From JAAZPT01 sp034180455 (lineage in GTDB: Bacteria; Bacillota; Clostridia; Christensenellales; Aristaeellaceae), in contig JAXFOG010000018.1 of NCBI GenBank assembly GCA_034180455.1, positions 1 to 64,000 on the forward strand: DNA of 64,000 nucleotides, written 5' to 3'. The notes below the pieces were generated by a model. It saw only the letters and a program-made list of their open reading frames with translations, had not been told where the DNA came from and made no database searches. A program made the translations under genes and the position numbers. Position 1 is the stretch's first letter. The number at the start of each line of letters is the position of its first letter. Shown piece by piece: positions 28,635-37,730 of this stretch.

Positions 28635-29822
28635 ATGAAAAAGAATAAAAATGAAATGCAGGATATTCAGGAATTGACTTTAAATAGACTTTTGGAAGAG
28701 GGTAAAGAGAACTCTTCCATAAGCTTTAATACTATTGTAGAAGCATTTAAAAATCAGGATATGGATAGTGAAACCTTTGAGGATATTATTCAGTGTATAA
28801 AAGATGCAAACATAGAGATCACCGATATGGCTAGTGATTCATTTAATGCAAATGCTGAAGATTTTGATGAAAAACGCGCATTAGATGATTCTTTTGACGA
28901 TGAAGACTTTGATGAGGAAAGAATAGAAGAAATATCAAAAGAAGAAATAGAATCATATATTAAAGAGACCGATGAATCTCTTCTTGAAGGTGTAAATATT
29001 TCTGATCCGGTAAGAATGTATCTTAAGGAAATAGGCAAAGTCCCTCTGCTTACATTTGAAGAAGAAAGAGAAATTGCAAAGCGCATAGAAGAAGGCGACG
29101 AATCTGCAAAGGCTGAATTGACTGAAGCAAACTTAAGACTTGTTGTTTCTATTGCTAAAAAGTATACTGGCAGGAACCTAAGCTTTTTGGACCTTATTCA
29201 AGAGGGTAATCTTGGACTTATAAAAGCCGTAGAAAAATATGATTATATGAAAGGCTTCAAATTCTCTACTTATGCAACATGGTGGATTAGACAAGCAATA
29301 ACTAGGGCCATCGCAGACCAGGCAAGGACTATTCGTATACCTGTGCATATGGTTGAAACTATCAACAAGCTTACAAAAACTAAGAGAATCCTACTTCAAG
29401 AATTGGGAAGGGAACCTTCTGATCAGGAAGTTGCAGAGCGTATGGGTGTAACTGAAGCTAAAGTAATAGAGATATCAAAGATATCCCAAGATCCTGTATC
29501 ACTCGAAACACCTATTGGCGAAGAAGAAGATAGTCATTTGGGTGACTTTTTACCTGACGAGAGTTCTCCAGAGCCTTCTGATGCAGCCTCTCTTGTTCTA
29601 ATGAAAGAACAGCTTAATTCCGTTCTTGATCACCTAACAGATAGAGAAAAGAGAGTTTTACAGCTAAGATTTGGTCTTGAAGATGGCAGACAGAGAACTC
29701 TTGAAGAAGTTGGTCATGAGTTTAATGTTACTAGAGAAAGAATTAGACAAATAGAAGCAAAAGCTCTCAGGAAACTAAGACATCCAAATCGTAGTAAAAA
29801 ATTGAGAGATTATCTAGAGTAA
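28635..29822 (+). CDS. rpoD: Primary RNA polymerase sigma factor
   Basis: Housekeeping sigma-70 factor (395 residues) that directs RNA polymerase to TTGACA/TATAAT promoters like those seen here. Region 1.1-like N-terminus (about 1-60), a short acidic stretch, region 1.2 at DPVRMYLKEIG, region 2 with FKFSTYATWWIRQAI, region 3, and region 4 with the helix-turn-helix VTRERIRQIEAKALRKL. Start at 28635 behind GGGGG; a TTG 21 bases earlier is inside dnaG. The stop overlaps the trmK start (TAATG). Confidence 0.96.
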   Translation: MKKNKNEMQDIQELTLNRLLEEGKENSSISFNTIVEAFKNQDMDSETFEDIIQCIKDANIEITDMASDSFNANAEDFDEKRALDDSFDDEDFDEERIEEISKEEIESYIKETDESLLEGVNISDPVRMYLKEIGKVPLLTFEEEREIAKRIEEGDESAKAELTEANLRLVVSIAKKYTGRNLSFLDLIQEGNLGLIKAVEKYDYMKGFKFSTYATWWIRQAITRAIADQARTIRIPVHMVETINKLTKTKRILLQELGREPSDQEVAERMGVTEAKVIEISKISQDPVSLETPIGEEEDSHLGDFLPDESSPEPSDAASLVLMKEQLNSVLDHLTDREKRVLQLRFGLEDGRQRTLEEVGHEFNVTRERIRQIEAKALRKLRHPNRSKKLRDYLE

Positions 29823-30508
29823 TGAATAATCTTAAAATCGACGCAAGAATCAATGCTATTGCTAAAGCAGTAGGAAAATGCAATACAGTTATAGATATAG
29901 GCACAGACCATGGCAAATTACCAGCAAAACTTCTGATGGATGGTGTATGCAGCAAAGCCATACTTGTAGACATCAGCAAAGATTCACTGCAAAAAGCTAA
30001 AGATCTGTTTGATGAGCTGAAATTAGATGGAAAATTTATCGTATCAGATGGTTTTGAAAAAATTAATGAACAATTTGATTGTGTTGTAATATCTGGCATG
30101 GGTAGCGAATTGATTTCTGATATATTGCAAAAAGGCGTAGAAAAACTTAATGGCGCATACTTGGTACTAGGACCAAATTTAAAAGAGGAAAATTTAAGAA
30201 AATTTCTTTGCTCGATTCATTATTGTGTTCAATATGAGATACTTGTAAGAGCTGCAAAAAGGATCTATTGTATTATGTATGCACAAGCCTCAAAAGAAAC
30301 TCTAAATCCAAAGGAACTCTATATTGGAAAAATATTTAATCAACATAATGACATTAAAATAGTACGTGAATATCTAGACAAACAAAAAAAATTACTCCAA
30401 GCTGAACTTTATGGAAAAAATCTGGCTAAAATCAAAAATTACGAAAGAGTATCTGAAATTAATACTAAGCTTAAATGGATTGAAGAAGAACTGGAGAAAA
30501 TAAAATAA
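29822..30508 (+). CDS. trmK: tRNA (adenine-22-N1)-methyltransferase
   Basis: COG2384/TrmK family enzyme that methylates A22 of tRNAs with S-adenosylmethionine. 228 residues with the SAM motif DIGTDHGKLPA (about 21-31) and the catalytic-site VVISGMGSELI. The C-terminal coiled coil is typical. It shares one base with the rpoD stop codon, so translation is coupled. The gene regularly sits between rpoD and the Nif3 gene in Firmicutes. Confidence 0.9.
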   Translation: MNNLKIDARINAIAKAVGKCNTVIDIGTDHGKLPAKLLMDGVCSKAILVDISKDSLQKAKDLFDELKLDGKFIVSDGFEKINEQFDCVVISGMGSELISDILQKGVEKLNGAYLVLGPNLKEENLRKFLCSIHYCVQYEILVRAAKRIYCIMYAQASKETLNPKELYIGKIFNQHNDIKIVREYLDKQKKLLQAELYGKNLAKIKNYERVSEINTKLKWIEEELEKIK

Positions 30509-30509
30509 T

Positions 30510-31265
30510 ATGAAAGTAAAAAAAATATTAAAAATCTTAGATGAATTTGCACCATTTGATACAGCAGAAGACTATGATAACGTAGGATTACTTGTTGGTA
30601 GCAAAGAAGATACAGTAAATGGAATAGTAGTGTGCCTAGACTGTACTTTGGGTGCGGTAGAATTTGCAAAAAATCAAGGTGCAAATGTTATTATTGCTCA
30701 TCATCCTCTTATATTTAAAGGAATTAACAACATATTCACAGATGAACCTAAAGGTGCTATAATTAAGAAGTTGCTTGTTAATAATATCAACCTCATCGCT
30801 GCTCACACAAATGTTGACATTGCCGAAAAAGGTACGGGTTATGCAATTGCTTGCCAACTTGGGCTCATTGATATATATAGCTCACAGGATGAACCATATC
30901 TTAAGATAGCTCAGCTTGAAGATGCGTTAGATGCCAATCAACTCAATGATTTGGTATCTGATAAGTTAAATTGCAAATCGAGATTATATGGTGATAAACA
31001 AAAGTCTATAAAGACAGTGGCGATAGCTCCTGGTTCAGCAGATGAATCATACTTAACTGCAATAAATCATCAGGCAGATGCTTTTATATGTGGCGAGGCA
31101 AAGCATCATAATATCCTTGACGCATGTGCTAGAGGCCTTGCTTTTATCGAAACTGGACATTATTTTAATGAATATCCTTTAGTGCCATATTTAAGTGAAA
31201 AGTTGGCAGAAAATATTGATTCGATACCTATAACCATTTATAATGATTATCCATTTACTGCGTAA
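30510..31265 (+). CDS. Nif3-like dinuclear metal-centre protein
   Basis: NIF3/YqfO family, annotated elsewhere as GTP cyclohydrolase 1 type 2 homolog, though that activity is uncertain. 251 residues: DNVGLLVG, the metal ligands in IAHHPLIF and AAHTNVDIA, and ETGHYFNE near the C-terminus. The insertion domain of the long B. subtilis form is missing, giving the compact type. It starts 2 bp after trmK. Confidence 0.9.
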   Translation: MKVKKILKILDEFAPFDTAEDYDNVGLLVGSKEDTVNGIVVCLDCTLGAVEFAKNQGANVIIAHHPLIFKGINNIFTDEPKGAIIKKLLVNNINLIAAHTNVDIAEKGTGYAIACQLGLIDIYSSQDEPYLKIAQLEDALDANQLNDLVSDKLNCKSRLYGDKQKSIKTVAIAPGSADESYLTAINHQADAFICGEAKHHNILDACARGLAFIETGHYFNEYPLVPYLSEKLAENIDSIPITIYNDYPFTA

Positions 31266-31282
31266 TTTAGAAAGGAACAGAC

Positions 31283-31996
31283 ATGACAGAAAAGATTCAA
31301 AAACTCTTAGACTATCAACAGGCAGACATTGATTTGGTGAGAATGCAAAAAGAAATAGTGAAATCACCAAACAGAGTGAAGCTTCTTAGCTCTAGAGATT
31401 TTTTACTTAAGCAAAAGGAAAACATCGAAAAAATTTATGCTGAAGTAAATCAAATGACAGATAGAGTAGAGGCAATACAGCTTGCAATAAGCGACTTGGA
31501 AAAACAGCTTGAAGATTTACAAAATGAATTTGATAAAAATAGACCTGAGAGCATTGAAGAGTCAAAGACTCAAATGGAGGCTATCAGGAAGCTTATTAGA
31601 GATATAGTTGAGCTGGAAAAAGAGTTAAAGCTTATAAGCAAAAAAACAAATTACAGCGGAAAGCAAGAATATGACCTTAGGATCAGAACTGCAAGAGTAA
31701 AACAAGAGTTTATGGAGCTTAAGGATGTTTATGATAAGGAATATTCAGAGCAAAAGAAGAAACTTGCAGAGCTTAATGCTATAGCTGAAGAAAAGAAAAA
31801 GTTTGTTGATAAAGCCTTGCTAGCTAAATATGAAGATATTAAGCAGCATGTTTTCCCACCTATTGCTAAACTTCAACATAATCAGTGCAGCGGATGTGAT
31901 ATGGCATTACCTAGTGTTACACTTACCCAGTTCAACTCTGGAGAAGATTTTCTGGAATGTTCAAACTGTGGCAGATTGATTGTAAAGGTAGATTGA
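31283..31996 (+). CDS. Coiled-coil C4 zinc-ribbon protein (CT398/DUF164 type)
   Basis: 237 residues. Most of the protein (10-185) is an extended Lys/Glu-rich coiled coil. The C-terminus is a four-cysteine zinc ribbon: CSGCDMALPS and CSNCGRLI. The Chlamydia homologue CT398 binds sigma-54 and transport components; in clostridia the role is open. Its fixed place behind the Nif3 gene suggests a link with RNA or translation functions. Confidence 0.85.
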   Translation: MTEKIQKLLDYQQADIDLVRMQKEIVKSPNRVKLLSSRDFLLKQKENIEKIYAEVNQMTDRVEAIQLAISDLEKQLEDLQNEFDKNRPESIEESKTQMEAIRKLIRDIVELEKELKLISKKTNYSGKQEYDLRIRTARVKQEFMELKDVYDKEYSEQKKKLAELNAIAEEKKKFVDKALLAKYEDIKQHVFPPIAKLQHNQCSGCDMALPSVTLTQFNSGEDFLECSNCGRLIVKVD

Positions 31997-32000
31997 TGTT

Positions 32001-33326
32001 ATGAATATTATTTCTATTATTGAAAAAAAGAAATTAAACAAAGAACTTAGTACAGAAGAAATAAGGTTCTTTGCAGATGGTGCAGGTCAAGGCACTATTC
32101 CCGACTATCAGCTATCAGCTCTGCTCATGGCAATAAGACTTAATGGAATGAACAACAGAGAAATTACTGATCTTGCATTGGCCATGGCTCATAGTGGAGA
32201 TATAGTTAACTTAGATGGAGTAGTAGATTTTCCAGTAGACAAGCATTCTACTGGTGGAGTAGGGGATACTACTAGTCTTATTCTTACTCCTCTTGTTGCA
32301 GCCTGTGGTGTTCCAGTTGCCAAAATGAGTGGAAGAGGACTTGGGCATACGGGTGGTACACTCGATAAGCTTGAGAGTATACCTGGCATGCGAATTACTC
32401 TTTCAGCTGAGGAATTCAAAAAGCAAATACATGAGCATGGACTTGCTATAATTGGTCAGTCTGGCAATTTAGCTCCTTCAGATAAGGCACTGTATGCTCT
32501 GCGTGATGTTACTTCAACTGTAGATAGCATTCCTCTTATAGCTTCGAGTATTATGAGCAAAAAGATAGCTGGTGGAGCTAAAGCGATTGTTCTAGATGTA
32601 AAATCAGGAAAGGGTGCATTAATGCCAACTCTTGATCTTAGTGTAAAACTTGCTGAAGCAATGGTAAGCATCGGAAAACTTGCAGGTAGACCAGTAATTG
32701 CTGTAATCTCTGGTATGGACGAACCCTTAGGATCTCATATTGGTAATGCTCTTGAAGTAAAGGATGCAATTGATGTTCTTGCTGGTAGAACTAAAGGCCC
32801 TTTGCTTGAAGTTTCACTTACACTTGGAGCATATATGCTTATCCTTGCGGGTAAGTGCAAATGTGTTGACGAAGGCAAAAAATTATTAACTAATGCATTG
32901 GAAACTGGCAAGGGACTTGATAAGCTTAGAGAGATGATTAAAGCTCAGGGAGGAAATTCTGATGTATGCAACGATATAAAAGTTCTCCCTCAAGCAAAGA
33001 TCAAACTTGATGTTTTAGCTGAGCAGGATGGCTTTATAGGTAGCATGGACACAATAAGACTTGGGTATGCTGTACAAAGCCTTGGCGCAGGAAGACAGAA
33101 AAAAGATGATGTGATAGATTACGCAGTTGGCTATGTACTTCACAAACGTGTGGGCGATCTAGTAAAGAAAGGCGAAAGCATAGCTTCAATCTTTGCAGAT
33201 GATATGGACAAGGCAGAAAATACACGTAAAGAAATACTGGCATCAATTCCTGTTGTATCTGATCAACCAGAAAAAACAAAGCTCATTTATGCAATAGTAG
33301 ATGAAAATGGAACGAAATATTTATAA
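32001..33326 (+). CDS. pdp: Pyrimidine-nucleoside phosphorylase
   Basis: Salvage enzyme splitting uridine, thymidine or deoxyuridine to base and (deoxy)ribose-1-phosphate. 441 residues with the glycosyltransferase family 3 signature DKHSTGGVGDTTSL (about 81-94), SGRGLGHTGGTLDKLES and KKIAGGAKAIVLDVKSG for phosphate binding. Full length. Could equally be called deoA; the low-GC-type Pdp usually accepts both uridine and thymidine. Last gene of the rpoD cluster. Confidence 0.93.
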   Translation: MNIISIIEKKKLNKELSTEEIRFFADGAGQGTIPDYQLSALLMAIRLNGMNNREITDLALAMAHSGDIVNLDGVVDFPVDKHSTGGVGDTTSLILTPLVAACGVPVAKMSGRGLGHTGGTLDKLESIPGMRITLSAEEFKKQIHEHGLAIIGQSGNLAPSDKALYALRDVTSTVDSIPLIASSIMSKKIAGGAKAIVLDVKSGKGALMPTLDLSVKLAEAMVSIGKLAGRPVIAVISGMDEPLGSHIGNALEVKDAIDVLAGRTKGPLLEVSLTLGAYMLILAGKCKCVDEGKKLLTNALETGKGLDKLREMIKAQGGNSDVCNDIKVLPQAKIKLDVLAEQDGFIGSMDTIRLGYAVQSLGAGRQKKDDVIDYAVGYVLHKRVGDLVKKGESIASIFADDMDKAENTRKEILASIPVVSDQPEKTKLIYAIVDENGTKYL

Positions 33327-33334
33327 TTTATTGT

Positions 33335-33363
33335 TTGACATATAATGGATTGTATGTTACAAT
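33335..33363 (+). promoter_or_regulatory. Promoter of infC-rpmI-rplT
   Basis: Consensus TTGACA (33335-33340), 17-bp spacer, TACAAT (33358-33363). Confidence 0.85.
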
Positions 33364-33365
33364 GC

Positions 33366-33488
33366 AACCTGTAAGCAGAGGCTGTCCGCTTCTCACCTAA
33401 TGAATTTCGTTTTATTAGTGTTAATAGACATTGTATTGTTTTAGCGGCGGGCAACTATGCTCGGCGCTATTTTATTATATTATTATTT
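33366..33488 (+). ncRNA. L20 leader RNA (autoregulation of infC-rpmI-rplT)
   Basis: The leader contains CTGTCCGCTTCTCACC, a hallmark of the Firmicute L20 leader, then a stem CTAATGAA/TTTTATTAG. Last comes a GC-rich hairpin AGCGGCGGGC/GCTCGGCGCT (33443-33470) with a T-rich tail acting as attenuator. Binding of ribosomal protein L20 would favour termination. Confidence 0.8.
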
Positions 33489-33499
33489 GGAGGTGCATT

Positions 33500-34015
33500 A
33501 TCATAGCTGAGACATTTATCAATCAGGAAATTAGAGCAAAGGAAGTAAGACTAATATCAGAAACTGGAGATCAGCTTGGAATATTGCCTTTTGCAAAGGC
33601 TTTGCAGATTGCAGAGGACAAACATTTAGACTTGGTGCAGATAGCTGCAAATGCTAATCCACCAGTATGTAAACTCATGAATTATGACAAACATCGCTAC
33701 GAGCAGTCTAAATATGAGAAAGAAATGCGCAAAAAGCAAAAGGTTATCAACATTAAAGAAGTACAGCTTTCTGTAACCATTGAAGAAAATGATTTGAATG
33801 TTAAAGTAAAAAGAGCCATCAAGTTCATCGGAAATGGGGATAAAGTTAAGGTTGTTATTCGCTTTAGAGGTAGGCAGATTGCACACTCGGATATTGGCCT
33901 TGAGTTAATGAATGAATTTGCAAAAAGACTTGATGATATTGCTATGGTAGAAAAGAAGCCTAACATTGAAGGCAGGCAGATGATAATGATTCTAGCACCA
34001 AAATCCGAAAAATAA
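33500..34015 (+). CDS. infC: Translation initiation factor IF-3, non-AUG start
   Basis: IF-3 keeps ribosomal subunits apart and proofreads the initiation codon. About 171 residues; N-domain INQEIRAKEVRLI, linker and C-domain ending in KPNIEGRQMIMIL. No ATG exists between the ribosome site GGAGG (33489-33493) and conserved sequence. The choices are ATT 33497, ATC 33500 or ATA 33503, with spacings of 3, 6 and 9 bases. I chose ATC for its spacing. Rare start codons for infC are known in other bacteria (AUU in E. coli) and serve autoregulation, because IF-3 discriminates against them. First gene of the L35-L20 operon. Confidence 0.93.
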   Translation: MIAETFINQEIRAKEVRLISETGDQLGILPFAKALQIAEDKHLDLVQIAANANPPVCKLMNYDKHRYEQSKYEKEMRKKQKVINIKEVQLSVTIEENDLNVKVKRAIKFIGNGDKVKVVIRFRGRQIAHSDIGLELMNEFAKRLDDIAMVEKKPNIEGRQMIMILAPKSEK

Positions 34016-34051
34016 GGCGCTAACATTAGAAGCATAGAGGAGGAAAAATAA

Positions 34052-34252
34052 ATGCCAAAGATTAAATCGCATCGTGGAGCTGCAAAAAGATTTTCTTTTA
34101 CAAAAACTGGTAAAGTAAAGCATAAGCAGATGAACGCCAATCATCAGGTTCATCAGAAAGACTATAAGCGTATTCGTAGATTACGTGCCGATGGCTTTGT
34201 GGATAATGCAACAGAAGCACGCACGATCAAAAAGCTATTGCCATATAAGTAA
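34052..34252 (+). CDS. rpmI: Ribosomal protein L35 (bL35)
   Basis: Small basic 50S protein of 66 residues, beginning MPKIKSHRGAAKRF with the usual KIRRLR-like core and ending TIKKLLPYK. GAGGAGG ribosome site. Lies between infC and rplT, as in most bacteria. Confidence 0.97.
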   Translation: MPKIKSHRGAAKRFSFTKTGKVKHKQMNANHQVHQKDYKRIRRLRADGFVDNATEARTIKKLLPYK

Positions 34253-34272
34253 TTTATTAGGAGGTAATCATA

Positions 34273-34620
34273 ATGGCACGTATTAAAGGAGCTGTAAACG
34301 CACATAAGAAGCGTCGTAGAGTATTTAAATTATCAAAAGGATACTGGGGTGCAAAATCTAAACAGTATCGTGCAGCAAAAGAGCAAGTAGCTCGTTCATT
34401 GCGCTATGCATATACAGGTAGAAAACTTCGTAAACGTGATTTTCGCAGATTGTGGATCACACGTATCAATGCTGCTACAAGACTAAATGGTATGTCCTAT
34501 TCAGTATTTATGAATGGATTGAAGAAGAACAATATCAATATAAATAGAAAAATGCTTTCTGAGATAGCAATAAATGATCCTGAGGGATTTGCAGCTTTGG
34601 TAAACAAAGTTAGAGCATAA
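34273..34620 (+). CDS. rplT: Ribosomal protein L20 (bL20)
   Basis: Assembly protein of the 50S subunit and repressor of its own operon. 115 residues, basic N-terminal tail (AHKKRRRVFKLSKGYWG) and globular C-terminus (LWITRINAATRLNG). It should bind the leader at 33366-33488. A terminator follows at once. Confidence 0.97.
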   Translation: MARIKGAVNAHKKRRRVFKLSKGYWGAKSKQYRAAKEQVARSLRYAYTGRKLRKRDFRRLWITRINAATRLNGMSYSVFMNGLKKNNININRKMLSEIAINDPEGFAALVNKVRA

Positions 34621-34622
34621 TT

Positions 34623-34652
34623 AAATTCCTGCTTTAAAGCAGGAATTTTTTT
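34623..34652 (+). terminator. Terminator of infC-rpmI-rplT
   Basis: AAATTCCTGC (34623-34632) pairs with GCAGGAATTT (34639-34648), followed by a seven-T run. Confidence 0.93.
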
Positions 34653-34669
34653 GCATTAATGGGTATATA

Positions 34670-34864
34670 TTGACAACATAGCCTAAATAATATATCATAT
34701 TTATGTACGGTCAAGTAATTTAATGTTTTTCATATATATATTCATTGTATAATTTGGTTTTTTAATATATATTTATATATAAATATATAATTGAATATTC
34801 TGGGGTTTTATACTTTATGTATTTTGCTTGGAGAACATTATCAGGCCGACTTTGTCGGTTTTTT
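34670..34864 (+). ncRNA. Candidate short transcript: promoter plus terminator in the rny upstream region
   Basis: TTGACA (34670-34675), 17-bp spacer, TATCAT (34693-34698), then about 145 bp of extremely AT-rich sequence, ending with CCGAC TTT GTCGG (34846-34858) and six T. This is either a small RNA or an attenuated leader of rny. No open frame of any quality lies inside. Confidence 0.5.
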
Positions 34865-34876
34865 ATTGCATTGAAA

Positions 34877-34905
34877 TTTTCCAAGTTTATGATGGGCTTG
34901 GAAAA
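34877..34905 (+). repeat. Inverted repeat just upstream of rny
   Basis: Perfect 9-bp arms TTTTCCAAG and CTTGGAAAA (34897-34905) around 11 bases, 35 bp before the rny ATG. The left arm can also pair with CTTGGA at 34827-34832, upstream of the terminator hairpin, which would give two competing folds. Confidence 0.5.
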
Positions 34906-34940
34906 AAGAACCTTACATCAAATACAAATAGGAGGTAGAT

Positions 34941-36485
34941 ATGAGTCCGATAATATTGGCAGTTATAGTTGGAATTGTTGTTTGTCCATTGGGCTTCTTA
35001 GGAGGCTTTATTTATAGAAAAAATTCCATTGAAAACAGAATTGGTAGAAGCGAAGAATATGCCAAAAATTTACTAGAAGATGCTAAACGCAAGGCAGATG
35101 ATAAGAAAAAGGAAACAATACTTGAGGCTAAAGAAGAAATAATTAGACTAAAGTCTGAATTAGATAAAGAAATTCGCGATAGACGTAATGAGGTGCAGCG
35201 CAGTGAGAGGCGCTTGCTTCAAAGAGAAGAAGTTCTTGATAAAAAGAGCGATAATATTGATAAAAGAGAGGAAGCTATCGCTTTAAAGAATACAGAGATA
35301 GAAAATGAGTATCAGGAAGTAGAAAATATAAAGGCAAAACAACTAGCTGAACTAGAGCATATTGCTGAAATGACCCAGGATCAGGCTCTACGTGAACTTG
35401 TGTCTAAGATAGAAAAAGAAGCATATCATGATGCAGCTAAAACTGTTATAGAAATTGAAGATAAGGCAAAGGAAGAGGCAGATAAAAAGGCTCGTGAAAT
35501 CGTAGCCATGGCAATACAACGTTGTGCATCAGATTTTGTCGCAGAATCAACTGTATCAGTAATCAACTTGCCAAATGATGATATGAAGGGCAGAATAATT
35601 GGTAGAGAAGGCAGAAACATTAGAGCTCTTGAGCAAGCCACTGGAGTCGATCTTATTATCGACGATACCCCAGAAGCTGTTGTTATTTCAGGTTTTGATC
35701 CAGTAAGACGTGAAGTAGCTAGAATAGCCATTGAAAAACTTATAATGGATGGTAGAATTCATCCAGCTAGGATTGAAGAAATGGTTGAAAAGGCTCAAAA
35801 GGATATAGACAATCAGATAAAAGAGGCTGGAGAACAGGCTGTATTTGAAACAAAGCAGCATGGCATACATCCAGAGATTGTCAAAATATTAGGTAGACTG
35901 AAATATAGAACTAGTTATGGGCAAAATGTATTAAAGCATAGTATTGAAGTAAGCCACATTTGTGGGATGCTTGCTGCAGAGATTGGAGCAAACGTTGATA
36001 TAGCCAAGAGAGCTGGTTTACTTCATGACATAGGAAAGGCTTTGGATCACGAGCAAGAGGGAACTCATGTAAGCATAGGTGCAGAGCTTTGCAGAAAATA
36101 TCATGAAAGCCCAGCAGTAATTCACTGCATAATGGCTCATCATAATGATCTAGAACCTCAGACGGTTGAAGCTGTACTTGTTCAGGCAGCAGATGCAATT
36201 TCAGCTGCAAGACCAGGAGCAAGACGCGAGAGCCTTGAAAACTATATAAAACGTCTTGAAAAGTTAGAAGAAATAGCCACAAGCTTTAATGGTGTTGAAA
36301 AGTGCTATGCTATTCAAAGTGGCAGAGAAGTAAGAATAATGGTAAAACCTGAAGATATAAATGATGACGCTACCAGAATTCTTGCCAAGGAAGTAGCAAA
36401 ACGCATTGAACGAGAGATGGAATATCCTGGTCAGATACGTGTAAATGTGGTTAGAGAAACTAGAGTTACAGAAATAGCAAAATAA
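34941..36485 (+). CDS. rny: Ribonuclease Y
   Basis: Membrane-anchored endoribonuclease that starts mRNA decay in Firmicutes. 514 residues: membrane segment 3-24, long Glu/Lys coiled coil at about 30-200, KH domain (GRIIGREGRNIRALEQATG), HD domain (LKHSIEVSHICG, AGLLHDIGKA) and the conserved C-terminus (YPGQIRVNVVRETR). ATG with AGGAGG. It has a long leader with a possible internal terminator and its own terminator downstream. Confidence 0.96.
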   Translation: MSPIILAVIVGIVVCPLGFLGGFIYRKNSIENRIGRSEEYAKNLLEDAKRKADDKKKETILEAKEEIIRLKSELDKEIRDRRNEVQRSERRLLQREEVLDKKSDNIDKREEAIALKNTEIENEYQEVENIKAKQLAELEHIAEMTQDQALRELVSKIEKEAYHDAAKTVIEIEDKAKEEADKKAREIVAMAIQRCASDFVAESTVSVINLPNDDMKGRIIGREGRNIRALEQATGVDLIIDDTPEAVVISGFDPVRREVARIAIEKLIMDGRIHPARIEEMVEKAQKDIDNQIKEAGEQAVFETKQHGIHPEIVKILGRLKYRTSYGQNVLKHSIEVSHICGMLAAEIGANVDIAKRAGLLHDIGKALDHEQEGTHVSIGAELCRKYHESPAVIHCIMAHHNDLEPQTVEAVLVQAADAISAARPGARRESLENYIKRLEKLEEIATSFNGVEKCYAIQSGREVRIMVKPEDINDDATRILAKEVAKRIEREMEYPGQIRVNVVRETRVTEIAK

Positions 36486-36510
36486 GTATAGAGCAATCTA
36501 TACTTTTTTT
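36485..36510 (+). terminator. Terminator of rny
   Basis: AGTATAGA/TCTATACT stem with a GCAA tetraloop and seven T. The aroE ribosome site begins at the next base. Confidence 0.9.
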
Positions 36511-36522
36511 AGAGGTGATATT

Positions 36523-37299
36523 ATCAACTTCGCTCTTTTGGGTAAGAATATTTCATATAGCCTTTCACCAAAAATACATAAATTTTTATTTAAATATTCA
36601 GGTATCAAAGCAGACTATAGTATTATAAACTGCGAAGAAACTGATTTGCTTAAAATAATTTATGATTCTGATTTCTATGGCTTCAATGTTACTATTCCAT
36701 ACAAAAGAAGTCTTAATAATTTCTGCACTTCAGAAGAATCAATTAAAACAGGATCTATAAATACATTATCAAAGCTGAATGGAAAAATTACTGGTTATAA
36801 TACCGATATTTTTGGATTTATTAAAGCTATTGAACTTGTAGGGATATCATTATCAAATGTTAAAAGTGCCACTATTCTAGGTACTGGTGGAGTGGCTCAG
36901 GCTATTGCTTATGCTCTTAGTAAAAATGGGATATCTTATAAGTTTGTATCAAGATGTAAACAAGGTGAAAATATAATAAATTATAATAATATTGAAAATG
37001 ATAAATCAGAACTACTTATAAATGCAACTCCTATTGGAATGCCACCTCAATCAAATAGCCTTGTATTAAGACAAGAGATTCTTAAAAACTATAAATATAT
37101 TATGGATACTGCATATTCTTTAGAAAACACTCCTCTTCAGAAATTTGCTAAAGAAAATTCTATTGCATTTGCTAATGGACTCATAATGCTTGTTGCTCAG
37201 GCAATTCAATCTCAAAATATTTGGTTTGATAACATACATAGTGGAAAAGAAAATAAACTTATTAAAGAAACTATAAGAAATATAAAGGAATCGCAATGA
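36523..37299 (+). CDS. aroE: Shikimate dehydrogenase, non-AUG start
   Basis: NADPH-dependent reduction of 3-dehydroshikimate to shikimate in aromatic amino-acid synthesis. About 258 residues: shikimate site SYSLSPKIH, catalytic Lys in NVTIPYK, Asp in GYNTDIFG, nucleotide loop GTGGVAQAIA. The first strand, normally M-x-x-y/f-x-L-I/L-G, reads INFALLGKN only if translation begins at ATT 36520 or ATC 36523. Both follow the ribosome site AGAGGTG (36511-36517). The nearest alternative, TTG at 36538, would remove the strand and has no ribosome site. Overlaps aroQ by 4 bp. Confidence 0.88.
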   Translation: MNFALLGKNISYSLSPKIHKFLFKYSGIKADYSIINCEETDLLKIIYDSDFYGFNVTIPYKRSLNNFCTSEESIKTGSINTLSKLNGKITGYNTDIFGFIKAIELVGISLSNVKSATILGTGGVAQAIAYALSKNGISYKFVSRCKQGENIINYNNIENDKSELLINATPIGMPPQSNSLVLRQEILKNYKYIMDTAYSLENTPLQKFAKENSIAFANGLIMLVAQAIQSQNIWFDNIHSGKENKLIKETIRNIKESQ

Positions 37300-37730
37300 A
37301 AATTTTAGTTATAAATGGACCTAACATCAATATGCTAGGGATAAGGAATACAGATATATATGGTAAGCAAGATTTTAACTCACTTATCTCTTATGTAAAC
37401 AGCTATGCAATAGCACATAATGTTAAAACAGAATTTTTTCAAAGCAACTCTGAGGGAGAGATTATTACAGCTATTCAAAACTCTGTCGGGAATTTTGATG
37501 GAATAATAATAAATGCAGGTGGATACTCTCATACTTCAATTGCAATTATGGATGCAATTGATGCAACAAACATTCCTTGCATAGATGTTCATCTGAGCAA
37601 TATTCATGCTAGAGAAGATTTTAGAGATAAATCATATATTGCTAGGGCCTCTGTTGGACAAATTTGTGGATTTGGATTTAAATCCTATACTATGGCAATA
37701 GATGCACTTAAGGATATTATCAATGATTAG
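37296..37730 (+). CDS. aroQ: Type II 3-dehydroquinate dehydratase
   Basis: Converts 3-dehydroquinate to 3-dehydroshikimate, the step before AroE. 144 residues: NGPNINMLG, the catalytic Tyr in IYG, NSEGEII, NAGGYSHTSIAI and HLSNIHAREDFR. ATGA overlap with aroE indicates coupled translation. The other shikimate genes are not in the window. Confidence 0.95.
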   Translation: MKILVINGPNINMLGIRNTDIYGKQDFNSLISYVNSYAIAHNVKTEFFQSNSEGEIITAIQNSVGNFDGIIINAGGYSHTSIAIMDAIDATNIPCIDVHLSNIHAREDFRDKSYIARASVGQICGFGFKSYTMAIDALKDIIND

